DNA from: Pseudomonadota bacterium
GTDB lineage: Bacteria > Myxococcota_A > UBA9160 > JADFDR01
NCBI GenBank assembly: GCA_003353845.1
Contig: PIVT01000007.1
Coordinates: 1 to 64,000 of the forward strand
Reading direction: 5' to 3'
DNA length: 64,000 bases
Part shown: piece by piece, positions 8,591-17,419 of the stretch
How the letters are laid out: every line of letters starts with the position of its first letter
Numbering within the stretch: the stretch's first letter is position 1
The notes under the pieces: generated by a model
Seen by the model: the letters and a program-made list of their open reading frames with translations, nothing else
Database searches by the model: none
Told to the model about the DNA's origin: nothing
Made by a program: the position numbers and the translations under genes

Positions 8591-10198
8591 ATGGGACGAC
8601 AAAAACATTCCTGGCTCACCCTACTCCTCTCGCTCACTTCCCTGGCCGTCCTGGGAGGGAACTGCAGTTTTAGCAGTGGAGGAGGGAGTGGCGACAAAGT
8701 CGTCATCGAGATCGACAATGTCGATGATCGCTGTCTGTCTCTCGCCGGTTCCTTTCCCCCCAGCCTCATCACACTCCCCAATTCTGGAGCCGCCGAAGAG
8801 GGGCGAGCCGTCGTCGTCCAATTCTCGCCTCAAACCGTCATCGCCTTAGACCTCAACACAGTGCCGCCCAGCATCATCAGTCCCAAAGCAATCTCAACCC
8901 TGCCCCCCGACAGCGATAGCGACGGAATCAACGACTCCACCAAGAGTCAGAGCGAAGGCTTTTTCCCGCTGTCACCCGTGCTCGGGGAGGCCATGGCTCT
9001 TTCCGATGATCTGATCCTGGTAAGCGCAAGCAATTACGAAGAAGTCATCTTTATCAACCCTCTCACAAGTGAGTTGGTCGGCTTGATGGTCGAAAACCCG
9101 GTGAGTAGCAGTAACCATGTTGCGAACGACTACCCCTTCCTGCCCGACGAAGGAACCAGCGCCCTGCGAACCGCACTCTCAACGCGCAAATGCATCTTTC
9201 CACCAACCCCTGTGGACTCCTTGGGCAACGCGATTGCCCTTGAGCCTCGCTGCGATGACACCCTGCCCAGCTACTTCACCACTTACACGTCGGGGAAAGC
9301 CTTGGCCGCAGGAAGACTGTTTGTCGCTACCTCCAATCTCGCGGACCCTGGAGCCCTGCGCTTTAATCCGGGAACTGTCCTGGTATATCCATTCAACCCA
9401 CTGGGTGTGACCCAACCCGACATCCACACACCCGTCATCTTCACGACGGGCTTCAACCCGACATCGGTATCACGCTATGAGACTCCGGGGGGGCGCGAAC
9501 TTATTCTCGTCGTTTCCACAGGAGCCATCGGCGCAAATCCGGGCATCGGCAATGTGCTCACGGAAAGCTTCGTCGACGTCATCGACGCCAGCAGCAGACG
9601 TCTCGTCGCAACCATTCCCCTGGGCTTGGCGGGACCTTCCTTCAGCCCCTTGGCCATCGAACCCAACGGCCGAATTGCCCTGCTCGGCGCGAGTTCCAAC
9701 CGCCAACTCTATGCCATCGACTTAAAGCCGCTGAACGACCCGGACCTGTACAACCATCCAGGCCAAATTTTGGTCTTGGATGGAACGAAAGCCGGTTTTC
9801 CCGACGCGCGAATCTTCTACGCCGACTCTCCCCTGGTCCTGCCCGATCGTGCAGACGGCCCGGCTGAAGACCAATGTGCTGGACTCACCACGGTAGCCAT
9901 GAACTATTCAGGACAACGCGCCTTTGCAACGGATTTCTGTGACGGGACACTGAGCGTCGTGGAGATCGACCTGGCCGCCAGCCCGCCCATCCCCGTACCT
10001 CAAGATCGGTTTACCCTCGGGCGCAGCGAGAAGATCCTTGCCCCCTTAACCGTTGACTCACTCAGCCTGCTGCGTGCACCGGCCAATGCCATGGTTCGAA
10101 CTGGTATTCCGGGCGTGGACTACAGCGGACCTGATGTTTTTTTCCTGGCAGGACTACCGGAGGGTGCAGTATGCGGAATTCGCATGGAGTCCTTCTAA
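8591..10198 (+). CDS. Propeller-like lipoprotein, possible BtuG counterpart
   Basis: The protein has 535 residues. A hydrophobic leader reaches a cysteine at residue 25 followed by a serine/glycine linker, as in lipoproteins, although the residue before the cysteine is asparagine, which is unusual. The body has repeating VVVQFSPQTVIALDL, VDVIDASSRRLVATIPLG, LAIEPNGRIALLGAS and MNYSGQRAFATDFCDGTLSVVEIDL units. These resemble blades of a YVTN-type beta-propeller. BtuG of Bacteroides is a surface propeller lipoprotein that captures B12 on top of BtuB, and the operon position here is equivalent. The homology is not proven. An in-frame TTG at 8579 would overlap btuB by seven bases. Confidence 0.78.
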   Translation: MGRQKHSWLTLLLSLTSLAVLGGNCSFSSGGGSGDKVVIEIDNVDDRCLSLAGSFPPSLITLPNSGAAEEGRAVVVQFSPQTVIALDLNTVPPSIISPKAISTLPPDSDSDGINDSTKSQSEGFFPLSPVLGEAMALSDDLILVSASNYEEVIFINPLTSELVGLMVENPVSSSNHVANDYPFLPDEGTSALRTALSTRKCIFPPTPVDSLGNAIALEPRCDDTLPSYFTTYTSGKALAAGRLFVATSNLADPGALRFNPGTVLVYPFNPLGVTQPDIHTPVIFTTGFNPTSVSRYETPGGRELILVVSTGAIGANPGIGNVLTESFVDVIDASSRRLVATIPLGLAGPSFSPLAIEPNGRIALLGASSNRQLYAIDLKPLNDPDLYNHPGQILVLDGTKAGFPDARIFYADSPLVLPDRADGPAEDQCAGLTTVAMNYSGQRAFATDFCDGTLSVVEIDLAASPPIPVPQDRFTLGRSEKILAPLTVDSLSLLRAPANAMVRTGIPGVDYSGPDVFFLAGLPEGAVCGIRMESF

Positions 10199-11124
10199 TG
10201 TCGCGCCTTCCTTTTCTATCTGGATTCTTCGCAGGCGTGTTTCTCGTTGCGGCCCTGGTGACCACTCTCTTCCCACCCACTCAGGGCGATCCAACAACCC
10301 AACCAGCCACTGTCGAGATGACCCCGAGCGTCGATCATTCCGTCGAGCTTGCCGATACCCGGTTGAGCATCCGTGCCCTGCGCAACAAAGTGACCAACCT
10401 CACGCAAACAGAGAACTCCGACACCCACATCTCATCCTTGCTCGTCTCGCGAGGCGGCCGCGGCCAGGCAACAAGAGATCTTTCGACCTCAAGCTCCGAG
10501 CCTCCGACCGAGCAATCCAATTTGGACGAACCGGGCAACTCACTCCCCTTGCCCTTGCTGGAAATGGATCCCGTCCACTGGCCCACAGACAAAGCCAGCA
10601 TCACCGTCACGGGCATGGATTACTCGGCCCCGCGCCAACTCGTCCTCTGGCGCAAACAAGGCGGCGATGTTGCGCGACTCGCCCTGGGACAAAGCAACGC
10701 CATGGGAGAATTCGAATTTGCACAAGTAATCGTTCCGTTAAAGGGTTTCGAACTGTTCGTAACGGGAACGTCAACCACCGACCCGCTTATGGATCCAGAC
10801 GCCGTGGGCATTGTACTCCGGCCCCCGCTACCACCACCGTCCGTGACGAGCCGAGAAGATTCCGAGAACGGCATCCACTTCCAACTTCACCCTGCACTGG
10901 ATGAGGGCAACTTGCTTATTGTGAGTCAGGCCGATGGGTTGATCGACCAAATCCCCATTAAAGCCCAAGCCGCCGGCCTCGCTGCAGGCATCGAACTGCC
11001 TGAGGCGACCAGCGCATTCATGGATCAAGACTTCGACTGTGTGGGTTACCAGGTGGCTCAGGAACTCGAAGATGGCCGCGTGTCGGACTGGGCGATTTTG
11101 CCCTGCGCACAACTTAATCTGTAA
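10198..11124 (+). CDS. Membrane-anchored protein of unknown function, last gene of the B12 operon
   Basis: This 308-residue protein has one N-terminal hydrophobic helix (about 5-25). A low-complexity Ser/Thr/Pro region follows, up to about residue 120. The rest is two probable beta-sandwich or Ig-like domains (KASITVTG, RQLVLWRKQGG, FQLHPALDEGNLLIVSQ). I do not recognise a family. The ATG overlaps the preceding TAA (TAATG), so it is coupled to the lipoprotein gene. Its end overlaps the convergent yfiR-like gene by eleven bases. A periplasmic or surface scaffold for the receptor complex is possible but unproven. Confidence 0.75.
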   Translation: MSRLPFLSGFFAGVFLVAALVTTLFPPTQGDPTTQPATVEMTPSVDHSVELADTRLSIRALRNKVTNLTQTENSDTHISSLLVSRGGRGQATRDLSTSSSEPPTEQSNLDEPGNSLPLPLLEMDPVHWPTDKASITVTGMDYSAPRQLVLWRKQGGDVARLALGQSNAMGEFEFAQVIVPLKGFELFVTGTSTTDPLMDPDAVGIVLRPPLPPPSVTSREDSENGIHFQLHPALDEGNLLIVSQADGLIDQIPIKAQAAGLAAGIELPEATSAFMDQDFDCVGYQVAQELEDGRVSDWAILPCAQLNL

Positions 11125-11686
11125 TCTGGGCTAAGCGTACCAGTCGAGAACTGACGCTGAGGCCCTTGGCTTCGGCTGCTTTGCGATTGAGTTCGAATCG
11201 TATCCTCGTCCCCTCGGAGACGTAATTAAACACTCCCCCGAATTGTGTGAAACCTTCCACCTCGCCAACGGTCACAACGGGTTGTCCCTGGAGGGACGAC
11301 AATAAGTCAGTTTCTCGACCACTCTCAGAACGACTCACAAAGAGGATGTTGCAGGATCGGGCTTTGGCGTCATCCCCTCCCCCACCTCTCAACTTCTTCA
11401 CTTCAATTTCTCGGCCCTGCACGCTCCTACCACGAGAGACATGTCCGAGCGCGTCGTTAAAATCATCTCGACCTAATACGCAGATTTGAATGGGCTGATC
11501 TTCCCGGGCAAAGCTGCCCTCGGGCCAATTGATAAACTTTGCGAAGTTAAACAGGTAGGCGGCCTTCATATCGTACTCACCGGCGGCACCGGCATGAGCC
11601 ACGGAGCTACCCGCAAGCAGTGCCAACAACAGCACGCCCAATGCCCAACTCTGAATTGTTCTCAGTCGTCTAAAAACCCTGCTCAA
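11114..11686 (-). CDS. YfiR family protein (DUF4154)
   Basis: The protein has 190 residues with a signal peptide ending near AHA. It carries the family hallmark YDMKAAYLFNFAKFINWP, then ICVLGRDDF, CNILFVSRSE and VVTVGEVEGF. In Pseudomonas the periplasmic YfiR restrains the diguanylate cyclase YfiN. No cyclase is adjacent here, so the partner is unknown. DUF4154 proteins also precede TonB receptor genes in other bacteria, so a link to the neighbouring receptor operon is conceivable. Confidence 0.85.
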   Translation of the reverse strand: MSRVFRRLRTIQSWALGVLLLALLAGSSVAHAGAAGEYDMKAAYLFNFAKFINWPEGSFAREDQPIQICVLGRDDFNDALGHVSRGRSVQGREIEVKKLRGGGGDDAKARSCNILFVSRSESGRETDLLSSLQGQPVVTVGEVEGFTQFGGVFNYVSEGTRIRFELNRKAAEAKGLSVSSRLVRLAQITD

Positions 11687-11781
11687 CCGTTTAACCCCTG
11701 TCGCAAATCCCCAATATAAAGATGAAGATCTCGCGCTCGCCCTTATTTTATCGATTGAACAGTGGATGGTCTTAAGTGTTC

Positions 11782-11796
11782 GTAACCATTGGTTAC
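11782..11796. promoter_or_regulatory. 15-bp palindrome GTAACCATTGGTTAC
   Basis: Two seven-base arms (GTAACCA and TGGTTAC) flank a single central T. It lies 96 bases upstream of the yfiR-like ATG. The form suits a dimeric repressor or activator site. No cognate regulator is visible. The rest of 11687-11995 contains only this site and the terminator below. Confidence 0.4.
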
Positions 11797-11901
11797 AACC
11801 TCATTTTACCCCTAGTGATTGAATGTAAAGCCTGCGACAACACATTATCGCTATTGGCAATTCATTCCTTTCAAGAGCTTGTTTCAGGTCGGGGAACGCA
11901 A

Positions 11902-11932
11902 AAGGGCCCGAGAAAGCGTATCTCGGGCCCTT
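11902..11932 (-). terminator. Rho-independent terminator after the VWA-OmpA gene
   Basis: A perfect 12-bp stem (AAGGGCCCGAGA with TCTCGGGCCCTT) closes a seven-base loop. On the minus strand it is followed by TTTTGCG, a short T-run. It lies about 65 bases downstream of the stop of the minus-strand gene ending at 11996. Confidence 0.8.
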
Positions 11933-11995
11933 GGCATGACCAGGACGGTCAATTTTCTTTACTTGTAGTTATATTGTAAGACAGGCCTCCTGTTT

Positions 11996-13081
11996 CTATG
12001 GCTTCTCCGGCACAAACTCCACACGACGATTCATGGCACGGCCTTGTACGGAATCGTTGGGGGCGACGGGCTCGCTAGCTCCATATCCAGTGGCGTCCAA
12101 GCGAGCCTCCGAAACACCATCCTTGATCAATTCGCTGCGAACCGCGTTGGCTCGTCGTTCCGAAAGTCCTTGGTTGTAGTCTGCTCCGCCGGTCCCGTCG
12201 GTATGCCCACCAATGCGGATCTTCACATCCGTGCACTCACCGAGTTGAAACGCCACCGTGGACAAAACATCCTGGCCGACCTTGGTGAGTTCAGCGCTGT
12301 CGAAAGCAAACTCAACCCCCTCCAACTCCATGCGTGATTCGCAAGGCGGCGGTGCGGCCACGGCTGGCAGGGGTGCCCTCTGTGCCGCAAAGACTGAACG
12401 CTCATAGGAGGTCACGTCATAAGCCGTCTGCAACTGCTCTGAAGTCTGCAGGCTTCCACACTCAGTGAGTTCCGACAACTCGCGGGAGAAGGCCTCTCCC
12501 GTACTGCTGTTGCTCGTCTGAATCGTGTGAATGCAAATGGGACCGTTGTAACTGCTGACGAGTTCTTTGGCTGAAACCATGGTTCGCTCGGGCGAGGTGG
12601 GAAGTCCGTCCGAGATAATGATCACAGCGGTTCTGCCCGATTGCCCCTTTAACGCTTCGGAGACCTCTTCCAACACGGCATGGGTGGGAGTGATGCCACC
12701 ATAACCGGGGACGCCTCCCAGAGGCTGCAAGTTTTGTGCATAGCTATCAAGGCGACTGCGATCCAAGTCTGCGATGGGCACGATGTCTCGTTGACTACCA
12801 CCAAAGGCAATGGCTCCCACTTCAAGTGGACCCGAATCTTCCGGCAAACCCGAAATGACACTTTGAGTAATGAGCTTCGCGTATGAGAACCCCTCCGCAT
12901 ACACGGAGCTGGAAGCGTCCGTCACGATGACGACTCGATCGATGACTTGTTCTTCTTGATCGGTGAGCTGCAGGGGAGCCACAGCCACCGCTTCAGGGGC
13001 GGGCCCGGGCGTCAAACAAGCCGTAAAGGCCAGGCCAGCGGCAAAGTAAATAGAAACACCTAGGAAACGGCGAATAGACAT
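11996..13081 (-). CDS. Lipoprotein with von Willebrand A domain and OmpA-like domain
   Basis: This 361-residue protein has a lipoprotein signal ending LAFTAC (Cys22). A VWA domain covers about 48-215 with an intact MIDAS start DASSS (55-59). After a proline-rich linker, the OmpA/Pal-type domain begins near VEFAFDSAEL and contains GHTDGTGGADYNQGLSERRA, which binds peptidoglycan. It is probably anchored in the outer membrane and tied to the cell wall. The metal-dependent VWA domain would bind a protein partner that I cannot identify. AGAGAGG precedes the ATG. It is a single-gene unit with a strong terminator. Confidence 0.9.
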   Translation of the reverse strand: MSIRRFLGVSIYFAAGLAFTACLTPGPAPEAVAVAPLQLTDQEEQVIDRVVIVTDASSSVYAEGFSYAKLITQSVISGLPEDSGPLEVGAIAFGGSQRDIVPIADLDRSRLDSYAQNLQPLGGVPGYGGITPTHAVLEEVSEALKGQSGRTAVIIISDGLPTSPERTMVSAKELVSSYNGPICIHTIQTSNSSTGEAFSRELSELTECGSLQTSEQLQTAYDVTSYERSVFAAQRAPLPAVAAPPPCESRMELEGVEFAFDSAELTKVGQDVLSTVAFQLGECTDVKIRIGGHTDGTGGADYNQGLSERRANAVRSELIKDGVSEARLDATGYGASEPVAPNDSVQGRAMNRRVEFVPEKP

Positions 13082-13254
13082 AATACGGACCTCTCTGTGT
13101 TACGTAGGAGAAACAAAGTAGTTTCGAACAAAGCCCTGCGATTTTACATGAGTTCTACACTCGTTAACAATCAAAACCGTTGGCTAACAAATTAATTCGT
13201 GTGTTACCCACGAGCTTCGTCGGACCCATGGGTCCAATGGTATCGCGTATCTGT

Positions 13255-13833
13255 TCAGGGCTGGAGTTCGCGAATCGAGTCGGCAATGGCGGAGGAAAGT
13301 TCGTTCAAGAGCTGCGCTTGAGTCTCGACGAGGCCCGAGTACCCCTCACGCTGCAGGGGTCGCGTCTGTGAAAAACGATAGACGACGCTGTTCTCCGGCG
13401 CCGATGTGGGGGTGAGTCGCCAGAACGCGATGAGGACGGCTTCACCTGAAAGCGTTCCATGCAAACGTTCAATTTCCGCGTCCAAGACCACATCCCAACG
13501 CGATCGCTGAACCGTGTCGGCGCTGATCTCATAGCCAAGCGCCGTCGAGATTTGTGCGCGCAGGACATGCCGCAGCCCTTCACTCAACGGTTCGGCCCAC
13601 TGGTGATAACGGGCGGGGCGAATCGTTCCCTCCAGGGTCTCCACCACGATTCCTTTCTGTGATAGATATTCTGCGACCTTGAGGCGTGACAGCCCGACAT
13701 TCATAGGCTCCTCAACACGCGTGGTTCCTGCAGGTATCTCAAGAGGCAAGAGGTAGTAGTGCTGCGAGAGTTTGGATTTCCCGGCGCATGCCGTGAGAAG
13801 AGTGAGTAAGGTGAGGAGGGCGAGAGTTCTCAT
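13255..13833 (-). CDS. pqiC: PqiC-like ABC-transport auxiliary lipoprotein
   Basis: The protein has 192 residues with a lipobox ending LLTAC (Cys16). The downstream sequence HYYLLPLEIP and RLKVAEYLSQKGIVV fits the auxiliary lipoprotein family that includes PqiC and MlaB-associated LptE-like proteins. PqiC sits in the outer membrane and contacts the PqiB tube. Its start overlaps the pqiB stop by four bases. Confidence 0.85.
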   Translation of the reverse strand: MRTLALLTLLTLLTACAGKSKLSQHYYLLPLEIPAGTTRVEEPMNVGLSRLKVAEYLSQKGIVVETLEGTIRPARYHQWAEPLSEGLRHVLRAQISTALGYEISADTVQRSRWDVVLDAEIERLHGTLSGEAVLIAFWRLTPTSAPENSVVYRFSQTRPLQREGYSGLVETQAQLLNELSSAIADSIRELQP

Positions 13834-15401
13834 GGTGCTCCTGCCGGTGGTTCCGGGTCTGCTTCGTATTGACGTGAGAAAATAATGGAGCTGGGCTCCG
13901 CTTCCAGGGTTCCCGCCAGACCACCGAAGGCCTCCAAGGTGCGATCGAGTTCGGCGAGAGTCCTCTGCACGGACTGCGGCAGCGCTTGCAAGTCTTCGTT
14001 GGCCAGGATCGCATTCAGTTCAGCAATGGTGTCTTGCAAGTCGACGAAGGCCGTGTCGGCGGAACCCAGTGTCGTATTCGCCGTGTTGATAACCTTCTCC
14101 AGTGGCAACGCGTTGAGCTTGTCCAGGAGAGCCGCCATTTTAATCTCAAGACTCTGTAGCCCGCTGGCTACAGCGGGGATCGTCGGCCGATCTGCAAAGG
14201 TACCGATGGAGGCCGGCTCCGCATCATCGTAGTAGTCGAGGGAAACGAGCAGGTTCCCGGTGACGATATTTCCCGTGGCCAGCGTTGCTCGCAGCCCCTT
14301 TCCGATGGCTCCCTCCAACATGTCTTTAAATATCTCGACACTTTCTGGTGAGTCTCCCATCCCAAGTGTGGCGGGCTGCAATCGGATAAGCACGGCAATG
14401 GTGCCGGTTCGTTCTGCCTCGGTATCACGCTCTGCAATCATTTCCTTGAGCATGACCCGCACGACCTCGCCGGAGTGCAGACCCCGGAACTCCACCGGAG
14501 CGCCCGGGAGAAGCCCCCGCACAGAGCGGTCAAAGAGAACTACGTATTCGACGAATTGGCGGTAAGGCTTCTCGTTGATGCTCTGGCGGTCGGGATGGAT
14601 CTCAAAATTCGCCCCGCTCTCAAGCTTGGCCCCAGGCTTCATGCCGTCGGGCAAACCAAAAGCGACGCCACCAATAAGCATGGCCTCTAAGGAAGTCGTC
14701 TGAAACTCAATTCCGTCAGCCGACGCGCTCAAGGAGATACCGCTGACATCCCAGAATTGGATGGCCTCGGTGACGAGCTTATCGTAAGGGACCTCGACGA
14801 ATCCGGTGTAGCGCATGAGCTTTGCGTCGAGATCAGGGGTCTTACTCTCTATGCGACCGACCTTGAAACCCTTGTAGAGAATCGGGTCTCCGGCATCTAC
14901 GGATCCCATCTCTCGATTGAAGAGAGTGAAGTGAATTCCGGGTGTTCCATCCGCGGTGACGGGAGCCTGCTCAAGGGCGACGTAGCTTCGCTGGCCTTCG
15001 GCGCCCGCTCCTGGCTCAAGTTCGATATAGCCGCCGGAGAGAAGCGTCCCAAGACCGGTTACGCCACCCGAGCCGATCTTCGCGGTCACGACCCAGAGCC
15101 GCGAATCTTCGCGCAGCAGCGGCATGGCGAAGCGCTCCATTTTTGCCGAAACGATGACGTGCTCAAAATCCTCGCTGAGCTCGACGTGCTCGACCAAACC
15201 GATCTGAACACTGCGCGACCTGATTTTGGTCTTGCCCGCCTCAATGCCCTGAGCCGTATTAAAGACGATCTCGATGGTGGGCCCTTCATTCTGCCAGGTA
15301 TAGAAGACCATCCAGGCACCGAGAAGCACCGCGAGGATGGGAATGAACCAAACTGGAGAAATTCGTCGGTGTTGTGAAACCCTGGCTTCCACTTCAGTCA
15401 T
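13830..15401 (-). CDS. pqiB: PqiB-like MCE protein (intermembrane lipid transport)
   Basis: This 523-residue protein has one N-terminal transmembrane helix (about 16-34). MCE/MlaD domains begin near TIEIVFNTAQGIEAGKTKI, near GIHFTLFNREMGSVDAGDPI and near VEYVVLFDRSVRGLLPGAPV. A C-terminal helical region follows. PqiB-type proteins form a hexameric needle that bridges inner and outer membranes for lipid movement. It sits in an operon with the two PqiA halves upstream and pqiC downstream, all with four-base overlaps. Confidence 0.92.
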   Translation of the reverse strand: MTEVEARVSQHRRISPVWFIPILAVLLGAWMVFYTWQNEGPTIEIVFNTAQGIEAGKTKIRSRSVQIGLVEHVELSEDFEHVIVSAKMERFAMPLLREDSRLWVVTAKIGSGGVTGLGTLLSGGYIELEPGAGAEGQRSYVALEQAPVTADGTPGIHFTLFNREMGSVDAGDPILYKGFKVGRIESKTPDLDAKLMRYTGFVEVPYDKLVTEAIQFWDVSGISLSASADGIEFQTTSLEAMLIGGVAFGLPDGMKPGAKLESGANFEIHPDRQSINEKPYRQFVEYVVLFDRSVRGLLPGAPVEFRGLHSGEVVRVMLKEMIAERDTEAERTGTIAVLIRLQPATLGMGDSPESVEIFKDMLEGAIGKGLRATLATGNIVTGNLLVSLDYYDDAEPASIGTFADRPTIPAVASGLQSLEIKMAALLDKLNALPLEKVINTANTTLGSADTAFVDLQDTIAELNAILANEDLQALPQSVQRTLAELDRTLEAFGGLAGTLEAEPSSIIFSRQYEADPEPPAGAP

Positions 15402-16027
15402 CTTTCCTCATCTTCCTTCCCCAGCTTGTCCCACATGAGCCTCGGATCAAAACTCTCTGCCGCGAGCATCGTCACGATCACCACTCCGGCAAAGGCAATG
15501 GCCGCATTGCCTGGAAGAATCTGCAACAACCCGCCCATCTGAATGAGCGCCACCAGAATCATAACGACAAATACGTCCACCATGGACCAGCGACCGATAA
15601 ATTCTGTTACCCGATACAGTCTGGCACGCTCCCGATGAGATGTCTTGTGCCCTTTCTCCACGCTCCACCACAACCAGGTCATGCAGACGAGTTTACTGAC
15701 AGGCACGAGCACACTTGCAATGAAGATCACGGCAGCGATGGGGTAGGATCCGTGGTGTACGAGCAGAATGACACCCCCCAGAATGGTGCTGTCGATGCTA
15801 TTCCCCATCTGAACAGTGGTCATGATGGGAAGCACGTTGGCGGGGATGTAGAGAATGGTGGCGGTGATGAGCAGTGAAATGGTCCGTTGCAAACTATCGT
15901 GCGCACGCAGATGCAGAGCCGCACCACAACGCGGGCATTCGTGCAGTTCCGCCGGCGAGGTCTTGAAACAGACGTGGCAGCCCGCCAAGCCCTGGCTCGC
16001 TGCGCTGCCGGGAGAATAGTCACTCAT
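15398..16027 (-). CDS. PqiA-like inner-membrane protein, second half
   Basis: This is a 209-residue protein with one PqiA domain. The N-terminal zinc-ribbon pair is CHVCFKT and CPRCGAAL, followed by four hydrophobic segments. E. coli PqiA carries two such modules in one chain; here they are separate genes joined by an ATGA overlap. This half carries ANVLPIMTT and GRWSMVDVFVVMI, the conserved PqiA motifs. It is the likely inner-membrane partner of PqiB. Confidence 0.88.
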   Translation of the reverse strand: MSDYSPGSAASQGLAGCHVCFKTSPAELHECPRCGAALHLRAHDSLQRTISLLITATILYIPANVLPIMTTVQMGNSIDSTILGGVILLVHHGSYPIAAVIFIASVLVPVSKLVCMTWLWWSVEKGHKTSHRERARLYRVTEFIGRWSMVDVFVVMILVALIQMGGLLQILPGNAAIAFAGVVIVTMLAAESFDPRLMWDKLGKEDEER

Positions 16028-16752
16028 GACGAGAGCCTCTCGATCTCGTCCCAGACCTCCAGTCGATCGAGGCTGGAGACGGCTGCCGTGAAACAGATGG
16101 TGAAAGCTGCGTAAGCCCAGAACGAAATGCCGATGATAACCGTCGCCATCTGTCCGATTTTCACCAGGCTTACGATCACTCCAATGATGAAGACCTCAGC
16201 CATACTCCACGTGTTCAGCATGTAGAGGAAGCGAGCTGACGGTTGCAGCCAGGGTCTGTTCTTCCCCAGCGCGAGGGGAACCGCGAGGGCCGTCACCAAT
16301 CCCATCACAAGGGCCGGAATCAAGAGGATGAATGCCAGCACCAGGGTAGCGATGGTGGAATAACCACTCTCGTACAGATCAATAATGGATTTTGGCAGGG
16401 TCATCTCACTCTCGAGGCCCTTGGTTTCCAGGGAGAGGAAGGGGAATATATTGGCGAGCAGGAGAAACACGGCCGCGGCCACAGCAAAGGCCATGGCACG
16501 TTGAAGACCATTTCGAGAGCGTGAGGAGACAACAAAGCCGCAGCGCGGGCAAACGGCGCGTTCACCTTCGCTAAGTCCCCCGACAGAAAGCAATAAATCG
16601 CACTCGTGGCAAGCCACTCGTCCGCCATGAACGGGCTCTGCCACTCGCTTCGGCAAGCTTTCCTCGACCGAACCTGCCAACCCTTCCGCCACCAGATCTC
16701 CTTCAGGCGCAGTGCACCAATAGACTCCTGTGTGCTGTGTCCTGTGTGTCAT
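16024..16752 (-). CDS. PqiA-like inner-membrane protein, first half
   Basis: This is the second PqiA module of the operon, about 242 residues. Cysteine pairs CHECD and CPRCG near residues 48 and 68 are followed by four hydrophobic segments with NIFPFLSLE and NTWSMAEVFIIG. It is the first gene of the pqi operon. The ATG at 16752 is chosen for a weak AGAG upstream; an ATG at 16785 adds eleven residues without a better site. The extra N-terminal 45 residues before the zinc ribbon are not typical of PqiA. Confidence 0.85.
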   Translation of the reverse strand: MTHRTQHTGVYWCTAPEGDLVAEGLAGSVEESLPKRVAEPVHGGRVACHECDLLLSVGGLSEGERAVCPRCGFVVSSRSRNGLQRAMAFAVAAAVFLLLANIFPFLSLETKGLESEMTLPKSIIDLYESGYSTIATLVLAFILLIPALVMGLVTALAVPLALGKNRPWLQPSARFLYMLNTWSMAEVFIIGVIVSLVKIGQMATVIIGISFWAYAAFTICFTAAVSSLDRLEVWDEIERLSS

Positions 16753-16840
16753 GACTCTAGTAAATCGGGGCAATGACGGCGACATCGACTTTTCGGATTA
16801 CCCCGTTTTCCTTCGACCCCACCCAAGAATCAACTCAGCG

Positions 16841-16868
16841 TTGACCTTTCAAACTCAATTGTCATACT
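16841..16868 (+). promoter_or_regulatory. Predicted sigma-70 promoter for the DUF3332 pair
   Basis: TTGACC (16841-16846) and CATACT (16863-16868) are separated by 16 bases. They lie about 72 bases before the ATG at 16940. The match is good at -35 and moderate at -10. This is a prediction by eye. Confidence 0.4.
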
Positions 16869-16939
16869 TTCAGCTCGATCTATCGGACGCTAATTACCGA
16901 CTTGTTTCTTCCCGAGATTTTAAAACGAAAGGGATTGCC

Positions 16940-17419
16940 ATGGTAAAAAAAGCAATGGTCGCACTTCTGCTGGTTGCGATGACAACCGGCTGTCTGGGCC
17001 GAAGTGCACTGACGACAAAAGCAAAGAAAGTAAATCTATCTGTTGTAGAAAATCGCTATGGGCGTGAAGGCATCTTCCTGGCGATGCAGGTCCTCTGGGT
17101 ATATCGCATCTGCACCGTACTGGACTTGTTGGTGTTCAACTCCATTGAGTTCTGGAGCGGCAAGAACATCATCAGTGGGCAAAGCCCATTGGTTGACATC
17201 CCATTGTCTGAAGCAAAAGAGATTGGATTCAATGAAGTCAATAAAGCACAGGTCCAACGACTGACCGCCAACGAAGCCAAGCTTCATCTCGACTTCAATA
17301 ACGGCGACAAACTTACTTTTGATGTCATCCGTGAAAATGAAAACTACACCGTGAGTTATCGCGGCAAAGAGTTTTTCTCAGGTGTCGTAAACGATTCAAC
17401 GGTAAAGGAAGGTGTCTAG
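16940..17419 (+). CDS. DUF3332 lipoprotein, copy 1
   Basis: The protein has 159 residues with a lipobox ending MTTGC (Cys18). The family core VLDLLVFNSIEFWSG lies near residues 61-75, preceded by a hydrophobic stretch. The second half (LDFNNGDKLTFDVIRENENYTVSYRG) is a small beta domain. The frame stays open to 16730, but the ATG at 16940 gives a proper signal peptide. The next gene starts directly after its TAG and encodes a paralogue. The function of DUF3332 proteins is unknown. Confidence 0.85.
   Translation: MVKKAMVALLLVAMTTGCLGRSALTTKAKKVNLSVVENRYGREGIFLAMQVLWVYRICTVLDLLVFNSIEFWSGKNIISGQSPLVDIPLSEAKEIGFNEVNKAQVQRLTANEAKLHLDFNNGDKLTFDVIRENENYTVSYRGKEFFSGVVNDSTVKEGV

Noticed and set aside
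11776-11979. Plus-strand frame of 67 codons between yfiR and the VWA-OmpA gene
   Set aside because: It runs through the palindrome and the terminator hairpin and has no ribosome site.
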